Shown: in pieces, positions 5,231-9,303 of the stretch
Position numbering within the stretch: position 1 is the first letter of the stretch
How the letters are laid out: each line of letters starts with the position of its first letter
NCBI GenBank assembly: GCA_030649775.1
Contig: JAUSFR010000021.1
Location: forward strand, 1 to 9,303
DNA: 9,303 nucleotides
Direction: 5' to 3'
From: a bacterium
Lineage (GTDB): Bacteria; Patescibacteriota; Minisyncoccia; Phycocordibacterales; UBA10002
Program-made: the position numbers and the translations under genes
Notes under the pieces: model-generated
Told to the model about the DNA's origin: nothing
Databases searched by the model: none
Seen by the model: the letters and a program-made list of their open reading frames with translations, nothing else

Positions 5231-6505
5231 ATACGAAGCGAAAAAGTCTTCCTTCAAACGGCTAAACGTGCCCGTAATAATCCCTTCGCGCATCTGCTTC
5301 ACCAGATTTACAATAAAGTGCACGTTGTGAATGCTCGCGAGGGTATTTGCAAGGATTTCATTGGAGCGAAATAAGTGCGCGAGGTAGGCTCTGGTGAAGT
5401 GCTTACACGTGTAGCAAGTGCAACCCTGCTCAACCGGCGAGAAATCATTTTTGTACTTCGCGTTTTCTATATTGAACCTGCCGTGCCGAGTGTAGAGTGA
5501 ACCTGTGCGAGCTTGCCGAGTTGGCGCGACACAGTCAAAAAGGTCACAGCCGTTCTCTACCGCGCCAAAGAGGTCAAGTGGGTCGCCGATTCCTAAAAGA
5601 TGCCTCGGTTTCTCCTCGGGCAGGAGCTCATTCACCCATCGCACGGCGCTCCCCATGTCCTCTTTATCAAACGAGCCCCCGATACCAAACCCCGAAAATT
5701 CGCTTCGCTCACTCGGGGCAAGCCCATCAATCCGCAAACCTGCCATAAATCGTGCACTTTCTTTTCTCAAATCCTCAAATCGCCCTCCTTGCACAATTCC
5801 AAAAAGCATTGGACCCTTACTATAGGCTAATTCGTGCGAATTAGCCGATAGCTTTTTGTCTGCATTTTTTAATTTTGCATTTTCTATTTTGAGTTCGCGG
5901 TGCCTCTCAAGGCTCCGCGCTGCCCACCGATGCGTCCGCTCCATTGCCTCTTTCTGGTATTCGTAGGACGCGGTCGGCGAGGTGCACTCGTCAAACGCAA
6001 AAATAATATCCGCGCCGATTGCATGCTGTATCTCAATGGAGCGTTCGGGGGTAAAACGATGAGTGCTCCCATCTTTATACGACTTAAACGTCACCCCGTC
6101 TTCATCTATTTTCACCAGTGGTGACAACGCCTCGTCCCTTTCCGACATTCCAACATTCTTGAGAATGTTGGAATGTTTTTTCTGAACCTTTGAGACACTA
6201 CCGCCTCCAAGTGAGAACACTTGAAAGCCTCCCGAGTCGGTCATCGTGGGTCCCTCCCAGCCCATAAACTTCCCGAGTCCTCCGCCCTGCTCCACTATTT
6301 TCTCCCCTGGCTCCAAGTACAGATGATAGGTGTTCGCTAAAACAACCTGCGAGCCAGTCTCCTTCACCTGCTCGGGTGTGAGCGCCTTGACGGTCGCCTT
6401 GGTTCCCACCGTAACAAACGCGGGGGTCCGAATACTTCCGTGGGGTGTTTCAAGAACACCCGCTCGCCCGAGCCCTTTTTCCATTTTCTGCTCAATCCGA
6501 AACAT
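5222..6505 (-). CDS. tgt: tRNA-guanine transglycosylase (queuine tRNA-ribosyltransferase)
   Basis: TGT exchanges guanine-34 in the anticodon of Asp, Asn, His and Tyr tRNAs for the queuosine precursor preQ1 in bacteria. Numbered from ATG 6505 (427 residues): an N-terminal TPAFVTVGT, the catalytic acid in TDSGGFQ (Asp90), the substrate loop GIVQGG, and FDCVAPTRQARTG with the nucleophilic Asp324. The zinc site is C362, C364, C367 and H393 in SIHN. The family is usually near 375 residues. The excess comes from three insertions at about 107-130, 204-230 and 262-272, each lying over a DNA inverted repeat. An in-frame GTG at 6520 is possible, but it lies in the predicted promoter, while MFRIEQ at 6505 fits the family's start. 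No preQ1 synthesis genes are in the window. The gene is divergent from the LOG gene, with overlapping promoter regions. Confidence 0.97.
   Translation of the reverse strand: MFRIEQKMEKGLGRAGVLETPHGSIRTPAFVTVGTKATVKALTPEQVKETGSQVVLANTYHLYLEPGEKIVEQGGGLGKFMGWEGPTMTDSGGFQVFSLGGGSVSKVQKKHSNILKNVGMSERDEALSPLVKIDEDGVTFKSYKDGSTHRFTPERSIEIQHAIGADIIFAFDECTSPTASYEYQKEAMERTHRWAARSLERHRELKIENAKLKNADKKLSANSHELAYSKGPMLFGIVQGGRFEDLRKESARFMAGLRIDGLAPSERSEFSGFGIGGSFDKEDMGSAVRWVNELLPEEKPRHLLGIGDPLDLFGAVENGCDLFDCVAPTRQARTGSLYTRHGRFNIENAKYKNDFSPVEQGCTCYTCKHFTRAYLAHLFRSNEILANTLASIHNVHFIVNLVKQMREGIITGTFSRLKEDFFASYKK
5690..5718. repeat. Inverted repeat in tgt, third insertion
   Basis: CCCCGA (5690-5695) and TCGGGG (5713-5718) flank a 17-nt centre that contains the echoing motif TTCGCTTCGCTC. 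It encodes APSERSEFSG, which splits the family's G-Y/F-x-I-GG segment (DGL...GFGIGG) of TGT. The arms are short, so this is the weakest of the three tgt repeats. Confidence 0.45.
5817..5851. repeat. Palindrome in tgt, second insertion
   Basis: GGCTAATTCG (5825-5834) and CGAATTAGCC (5837-5846) are perfect 10-bp arms with a 2-nt centre. After one mismatch, CTAT (5820-5823) pairs with ATAG (5848-5851). The palindrome encodes LSANSHELAYS within a segment that canonical TGT lacks, just before the GPMLFGIVQGG motif. Next to it, 5852-5895 is strikingly AT-rich and encodes the low-complexity stretch KIENAKLKNADKK. Confidence 0.7.
6145..6181. repeat. Perfect palindrome in tgt, first insertion
   Basis: A 15-bp perfect inverted repeat, 6145-6159 with 6162-6176, has a TG centre and is followed on the plus strand by a run of T (6176-6181). 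It encodes KHSNILKNVGMS in the TGT protein, inside an insertion of about 20-25 residues between FSLGGGSV and the conserved DGVTFKS. On the plus strand it looks like an intrinsic terminator lying antisense to tgt. On the coding strand the mRNA would form a very stable hairpin. Confidence 0.8.
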
Positions 6506-6511
6506 CAGCCT

Positions 6512-6539
6512 AGCGTACACGTTTCGCCGAAATTGCCAA
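6512..6539 (-). promoter_or_regulatory. Predicted tgt promoter (leaderless)
   Basis: On the minus strand TTGGCA (6539-6534, 5/6 match to -35) is followed after 16 nt by TACGCT (6517-6512). Six nt later comes ATG 6505. Initiation 7 nt after the -10 box would fall exactly on the A of the start codon, predicting an mRNA without a 5' leader. No Shine-Dalgarno is present. Confidence 0.55.
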
Positions 6540-6545
6540 GGGCCT

Positions 6546-6574
6546 TTGCGTTAAAAAATTTGTTCGGGTACAAT
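6546..6574 (+). promoter_or_regulatory. Predicted LOG-gene promoter (leaderless)
   Basis: TTGCGT (6546-6551) and TACAAT (6569-6574, 5/6 match to -10) are separated by the optimal 17 nt. The ATG at 6581 begins at the expected transcription start, 7 nt after the -10 box. It is back-to-back with the tgt promoter: the two -35 boxes are only 6 nt apart, so the polymerase footprints would overlap. Confidence 0.6.
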
Positions 6575-6580
6575 ACGCCC

Positions 6581-7309
6581 ATGTCAGAAGAGCTCTCAAA
6601 GTCAGAAGATGCAGGCTTAACCTGTCCTATCACGCGCGAAGATTTTTGCAGAGAAGTTGAGGAGCGGGTCAAGCGCATCGGAAAAGAATTTGGAAATGGA
6701 TTTGTGTTTGTCGCCAATTATCCGAAGTCGGTGAGTTTTTTCGGTTCGTCCCGATTTACACCCGAAAACCCGTACTGCGCGAAGGCCGAGCATCTTGCGG
6801 GTCGTATCTCGCGTGAGCTCGGGTACGCCGTCATTACCGGTGGTGGTGGGGGCATTATGGGCTCGGCAAATAAAGGAGCGTTCGAGGCGGGAGGTGAGTC
6901 GATTGGGCTAAGCATACGCCTCCCCAGAAAGCAGTACGCGAACCCTTATACAACCGCGGCGCTTGATTTCTCCTATTTCTTCGCGCGAAAAACCGTTCTT
7001 TCCTACGCGGCTGAAGCCTATCTATTCTTCCCCGGTGGTTTTGGAACTCTGGATGAATTTTTTGAGATTGTTACCCTCGTGCAGACGCATAAAATACGGC
7101 GCATTCCGATATTTTTGGTTGGTATAGAGTTTTGGGCGCCACTTGGTCGCTATATGCAGGAATACCTCCACGAGAAGCATCACACGATTGTCAAACACGA
7201 CCTTGACCTCTACAAAATTGTTGACGACGAAGATGAGATTTTACAGGCGATTAAAGATGAGCCGGTTCACGACGCTGTTTCGCACCACGCCTATAAAAAA
7301 ACGAATTAG
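6581..7309 (+). CDS. LOG family protein (TIGR00730-type, possible nucleotide phosphoribohydrolase)
   Basis: The 242-residue protein has the Rossmann-like fold signature of the LOG family, once called lysine decarboxylase-like. Characterised members cleave ribose 5'-phosphate from nucleoside monophosphates such as cytokinin precursors or AMP. Seen here are VSFFGSSRF at about 51-59, GGGGGIMGSANKGAFEAGG at 87-105, FARK at 134-137 and the hallmark PGGFGTLDE at 151-159. An N-terminal stretch of about 45 residues, charged and probably helical, precedes the fold. ATG 6581 is chosen over in-frame starts further up because the promoter lies at 6546-6574 and upstream starts would overlap tgt. The true substrate in this organism is unknown. 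The gene is monocistronic, followed 11 nt later by a miniature element. Confidence 0.9.
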   Translation: MSEELSKSEDAGLTCPITREDFCREVEERVKRIGKEFGNGFVFVANYPKSVSFFGSSRFTPENPYCAKAEHLAGRISRELGYAVITGGGGGIMGSANKGAFEAGGESIGLSIRLPRKQYANPYTTAALDFSYFFARKTVLSYAAEAYLFFPGGFGTLDEFFEIVTLVQTHKIRRIPIFLVGIEFWAPLGRYMQEYLHEKHHTIVKHDLDLYKIVDDEDEILQAIKDEPVHDAVSHHAYKKTN

Positions 7310-7320
7310 CTCTTCACTAC

Positions 7321-7472
7321 TATAGGACTTACGCATTTCACACTTTTCTGTCATTCCAGCCTGTCTGCGTGTACGCACAGGCAGACGAAAGCTGGATTCC
7401 AGTATATAGCAGTTTAATAAGGCTCTGGATTCCACTTTAGAGTGGAATGACACAGATTGCGTAGGTCCTATA
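7321..7472. mobile_element. MITE-like element, copy 2 (complete, 152 bp)
   Basis: The ends are near-perfect 15-bp inverted repeats, TATAGGACTTACGCA (7321-7335) and TGCGTAGGTCCTATA (7458-7472), with one mismatch. CTAC flanks both sides (7317-7320 and 7473-7476), a possible 4-bp target duplication. Inside, GTCATTCC (7350-7357) and GGAATGAC (7444-7451) form a second inverted pair around several nested hairpins. One is a long imperfect palindrome over 7361-7386. Bases 7348-7402 recur in inverted orientation at 8500-8554 with 53 of 55 identical. The element encodes no protein. It fills the gap between the convergent LOG and DUF456 genes, starting 11 bp after one stop codon and ending 3 bp from the other, and probably doubles as their terminator. 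Confidence 0.8.
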
Positions 7473-7475
7473 CTA

Positions 7476-7961
7476 CTAGAAAAGAGCGAACAGAATAAAG
7501 GAAGCCACAAAAATAATCGCAAGAATACCGTTTATGAGCACTCCGGCGACGGCACCAAGGAGTGCACCCGAAGCCGCGCGAAGTGCTTGGTCTTGACTTC
7601 GATTTCGGAGCAGCTCTCCTATCAGGATGCCGATAAAGAGACCCGCAAAGATGCCTACGGGAGGCATGATGAGGAACCCGAGCAGGCCACCAAGCATCCC
7701 GAATAACAGACTTTTCCATCCTGCCCCCCCGAGCTTTGCTCCCAAAAGTCCGGAACCAGAGTCAACAAGTATTGAAAGCAAAAAGAGGCCCGCAAGTACC
7801 GCCAGATTTTGAAGGGAGAGGTGCGTAAATCCGTCAACAAAACCGAAAACGGTGACACCCGCGAACAAATACCAAAAAGCCGGTAGCATAGGGATAAATG
7901 CCATCACAAGTCCAGGAAGGAGGAGTAAACCGAAAAGAAAAACAAAAAAAGTGTGTGACAT
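7476..7961 (-). CDS. DUF456 family membrane protein
   Basis: The 161-residue protein is almost wholly hydrophobic, with likely membrane segments at about 4-22, 26-44, 50-66, 85-113 and 130-160. Features fitting DUF456 are the Leu/Pro-rich opening (LLLLPGLVMAF), the glycine-rich GSGLLGAKLGGAGWKSLLFGMLGGLLG at about 69-95, PPVGIFAGLFIGILIGEL and a C-terminal SGALLGAVAGVLINGILAI. The function of this family is unknown. It should be an inner-membrane protein. It is divergent from the riboflavin kinase gene across only 50 bp. The predicted -10 box 7 nt before the ATG suggests a nearly leaderless transcript. The stop codon overlaps the flank of miniature element copy 2. Confidence 0.85.
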   Translation of the reverse strand: MSHTFFVFLFGLLLLPGLVMAFIPMLPAFWYLFAGVTVFGFVDGFTHLSLQNLAVLAGLFLLSILVDSGSGLLGAKLGGAGWKSLLFGMLGGLLGFLIMPPVGIFAGLFIGILIGELLRNRSQDQALRAASGALLGAVAGVLINGILAIIFVASFILFALF

Positions 7962-7968
7962 TTGTTCT

Positions 7969-7974
7969 AGTGTA
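7969..7974 (-). promoter_or_regulatory. Predicted -10 box of the DUF456 gene
   Basis: The minus strand reads TACACT, 7 nt before the ATG at 7961, with no Shine-Dalgarno between them. A -35 box is not convincing at 16-18 nt spacing, so this rests mainly on its position. Confidence 0.3.
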
Positions 7975-7992
7975 TACGCTTTAGTGGGAATG

Positions 7993-8001
7993 TGCTAGGC
8001 T
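7993..8001 (+). promoter_or_regulatory. Predicted extended -10 of the riboflavin kinase gene
   Basis: TGC followed by TAGGCT (7996-8001) has the TGn extension that can replace a -35 box. Initiation about 7 nt downstream would leave a leader of roughly 4 nt before ATG 8012. No good -35 box is seen. Confidence 0.35.
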
Positions 8002-8011
8002 TTTTAGTGTT

Positions 8012-8401
8012 ATGTCAGAACCACTTTGCGATTTTCGCGGAAGAGTGGTGGAGGGCGACCACTATGGCCGAGCACTCGGCTTCCCCACCGCAAATATAGA
8101 AAAGCGGGAATTCAAGGCGACAAAATGTACTATACCTGTGGGCATATACGCCGGTACTGCGCGTATCGTGCCTGGTGCAAAAGTCTATCGAGCAGGCATT
8201 GTTATTGGGCCCCGTGAGAAGGATGACCTCCCGAAAATTGAGGCCCACCTCTTAGATTTCAGCGGAAACCTGTACGGTAAGGAGCTTCACCTTTCCCTTT
8301 TCGTCTATTTACGCCCCTACCGAAACTTTAAAGGCGAAGGGGTACTTAAGGAACAGATAAGTACCGATATCCAAAAAGTTCGCGAGGTTATTTCTCTGTA
8401 G
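8012..8401 (+). CDS. Stand-alone riboflavin kinase (flavokinase)
   Basis: Riboflavin kinase phosphorylates riboflavin with ATP to give FMN in the cytoplasm. The 129-residue product is the whole RFK beta-barrel domain. It has GRALGFPTAN at 19-28 (the PTAN Mg-ATP motif), PVGIYAG at 42-48, the conserved Glu77 in IEAHLLDF (76-83), NLYGK at 86-90 and LRPYRNF at 100-106. In most bacteria this domain is the C-terminal half of bifunctional RibF. Here the FAD synthetase half is absent and the first ATG sits directly at the domain start, so the gene is not a broken ribF. FAD synthesis would need another enzyme or import. The stop codon TAG lies inside the 9-bp target duplication of miniature element copy 3. 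Confidence 0.93.
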   Translation: MSEPLCDFRGRVVEGDHYGRALGFPTANIEKREFKATKCTIPVGIYAGTARIVPGAKVYRAGIVIGPREKDDLPKIEAHLLDFSGNLYGKELHLSLFVYLRPYRNFKGEGVLKEQISTDIQKVREVISL

Positions 8402-8406
8402 GATAC

Positions 8407-8588
8407 TGTGAATTACGAAACCCCCGTCTTGTCATTCCCCATATCAAGTACGGGGCAGGCTCTGCGAAAGCAGGAATCCAGAAGAGTATAGCCAGAAACC
8501 TGGATTCCAGCCTTCGTCTGCCTGTGCGTACACGCAGACAGGCTGGAATGACAGAGAATGTGTCTAGGCGATAGTTTCGTAATTCAAA
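8407..8588. mobile_element. MITE-like element, copy 3 (complete, 182 bp) with target duplication
   Basis: Direct repeats GTAGGATAC (8398-8406 and 8589-8597) flank an element with 15-bp inverted ends, TGTGAATTACGAAAC and GTTTCGTAATTCAAA, which match apart from one base. This is the pattern left by transposition with a 9-bp target duplication. Inside lies a GTCATTCC...GGAATGAC core shared with copy 2, although the outer ends differ. Hairpins fill it, including CCAGCC...GGCTGG enclosing a palindromic centre. No protein is encoded. The duplicated target includes the TAG stop of the riboflavin kinase gene, so the insertion kept that gene intact. Confidence 0.8.
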
Positions 8589-8625
8589 GTAGGATACGCT
8601 GACCACGAACCCAAGCACAAAAAAT

Positions 8626-8745
8626 TTAATTTCCTCCGTCGTACATCGGTGCGGGTGTCGCCGGAGAAGGAGCGGGGATAAAAAATTGCCCGTAAAATAG
8701 GAAGCAGACGACGAGCACAACGAGAATGATGATGATATTTCGCAT
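8626..8745 (-). CDS. Predicted 39-residue single-span membrane peptide
   Basis: A short open frame (ATG 8743-8745, TAA 8626-8628) encodes one strong transmembrane helix near the N-terminus (IIIILVVLVVCFLFYG, residues 4-19). A Pro/Ala-rich tail (IPAPSPATPAPMYDGGN) follows. That layout, a basic residue then a hydrophobic helix then a proline-rich linker, is typical of real small membrane peptides and unlikely by chance. A Cys at residue 14 lies inside the helix. There is no clear Shine-Dalgarno. TATACT on the minus strand (8778-8773) is a good -10 box about 27 nt upstream, and TAATTT lies 6 nt upstream. The function is unknown. It follows purM in the same direction, after that gene's terminator. 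Confidence 0.5.
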   Translation of the reverse strand: MRNIIIILVVLVVCFLFYGQFFIPAPSPATPAPMYDGGN

Positions 8746-8810
8746 ACAAAAAAATTAGGGGTAAGCCCATTCAGTATACTCCCTTTATCTTGGTAAGTTA
8801 TACACAGTAC

Positions 8811-8844
8811 AAAAAAGAGGCACACCGCTGGTGGGGTGGCCTCT
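8811..8844 (-). terminator. Intrinsic terminator of purM
   Basis: On the minus strand AGAGGC (8844-8839) pairs with GCCTCT (8821-8816). An inner CAC/GTG pairing past a bulged base extends the stem, and a run of T (8815-8811) follows. It stands about 29 nt after the purM stop codon. Confidence 0.75.
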
Positions 8845-8872
8845 GTGTCCGTGATGACAAATCGGGTCTTGG

Positions 8873-9303
8873 TTACGACCAGGTGAGCTCTTCTCCGCTA
8901 AACCCTGAAGTAATTTTGAGCGTCGGATGCTCCGACTTCGTAATTTCCCCGGCTTTTTTTGCCGCGACTCCAAATTCCTTCGCATGTTCAATAACAAAAC
9001 CTGCATCAGCAGAGTCAACGACGACGAGAGCACCCTGTCCTCCATGCCAGATTTCGTAGCACTCCTTTCCCGAAACCCCACGCCAGTTCGCAAACTCTTG
9101 CATAATGCGTGGCGGGTCCCAGAGGTTGTCAAGTTCGGCAGAAAGTCCCCGCGGTTTCAGGAAGTCTCCAAAAAACTTTGACGGAATTCCTCCTCCCGTG
9201 TTGTGGGAAATGCTGTGAATCCTTATTTTGGGTTGGGGCACCCCACCCTTGAGGTCGTCCCATCCATTAAGGTTCGCGAGAAAGTTCTCGTACAAGTCGG
9301 ATG
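8873..9303 (-). CDS. purM: Phosphoribosylformylglycinamidine cyclo-ligase (AIR synthase), C-terminal part
   Basis: PurM closes the imidazole ring of the purine precursor, turning FGAM into AIR with ATP. Only the C-terminal domain of about 143 codons is visible, because the frame runs off the right edge without a start. The first complete codon begins at 9301. Marks of the AIR-synthase C-domain are HNTGGG followed by IPSKFFGDFL, an ELDNLWDPPRIMQEFANWRGVSGKECYEIW segment, GGQGALVVVD and a final AKKAGEI stretch (family: G-V/A-x-x-x-x-I-G-x-V/I). The family's FNxGxGM is here IWHGGQGA, a divergent form. An AIR-synthase-like paralogue cannot be excluded without the N-terminal half. No other purine gene is visible. 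Confidence 0.8.
   Translation of the reverse strand, partial: SDLYENFLANLNGWDDLKGGVPQPKIRIHSISHNTGGGIPSKFFGDFLKPRGLSAELDNLWDPPRIMQEFANWRGVSGKECYEIWHGGQGALVVVDSADAGFVIEHAKEFGVAAKKAGEITKSEHPTLKITSGFSGEELTWS

Noticed and set aside
6506..6520. GTG start for tgt at 6520
   Set aside because: It overlaps the predicted -10 box, and the family's N-terminus aligns with the ATG at 6505.
6440..6580. Longer N-terminus of the LOG protein starting at 6440
   Set aside because: It would overlap the 5' end of tgt and the divergent promoters, and the added residues look like antisense of tgt.
8388..8825. 145-codon minus-strand open frame
   Set aside because: It reads straight through miniature element copy 3, the duplicated stop region and the purM terminator. 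Its composition is that of translated hairpin repeats, and it overlaps the better 39-residue peptide in another frame.
1..9303. CRISPR arrays, tRNA or rRNA genes, and transposase genes
   Set aside because: No regularly spaced direct repeats, no tRNA-like cloverleaf and no transposase frame were recognised. The repeats present are dispersed hairpin elements.

Overview
This window most likely comes from a small-genome bacterium of the Patescibacteria (Candidate Phyla Radiation), perhaps Parcubacteria-like. That is inference from several signs: short compact genes that often face each other, a riboflavin kinase without its usual adenylyltransferase half, core enzymes (UvrB, TGT) carrying lineage-type insertions, several unrecognised tiny proteins, and many promoters whose -10 box lies only about 4 to 11 nt before the start codon. 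No rRNA, tRNA, CRISPR array or transposase gene was seen, so placement rests on gene character alone.

Layout. Bases 1-142 are the right part of a non-autonomous repeat element that abuts the 3' end of uvrB (minus, 148-2319), the damage-recognition helicase of nucleotide excision repair. Divergent from uvrB is an unrecognised small gene (2399-2785, plus), which converges on another unrecognised small gene (2888-3100, minus). Each has its own hairpin terminator in the gap. A 366-bp gene-free stretch (3101-3466) with several hairpins and two DnaA-box-like repeats leads into a large plus-strand gene (3467-5149) that fuses prephenate dehydratase, prephenate dehydrogenase and ACT domains. Its terminator overlaps the stop codon of the convergent tgt gene (5222-6505, minus). 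tgt is divergent from a LOG-family gene (6581-7309, plus). Next come a complete miniature element (7321-7472), a DUF456-type membrane protein (7476-7961, minus), a stand-alone riboflavin kinase (8012-8401, plus), a second complete miniature element with 9-bp target duplications (8407-8588), a 39-residue membrane peptide (8626-8745, minus) and the C-terminal part of a purM-like gene (8873-9303, minus, cut by the window edge).

The genes are mostly unrelated housekeeping functions (DNA repair, aromatic amino acids, tRNA modification, flavin cofactor, purines), each apparently with its own promoter rather than sharing operons. The main surprises are palindromic DNA that coincides with in-frame insertions in tgt (three sites) and uvrB (one site), miniature elements that sit exactly at gene 3' ends, overlapping divergent promoters predicted to give leaderless mRNAs, and the unusual PheA-TyrA-ACT fusion, which differs from its neighbours in having a normal Shine-Dalgarno site and a long leader.
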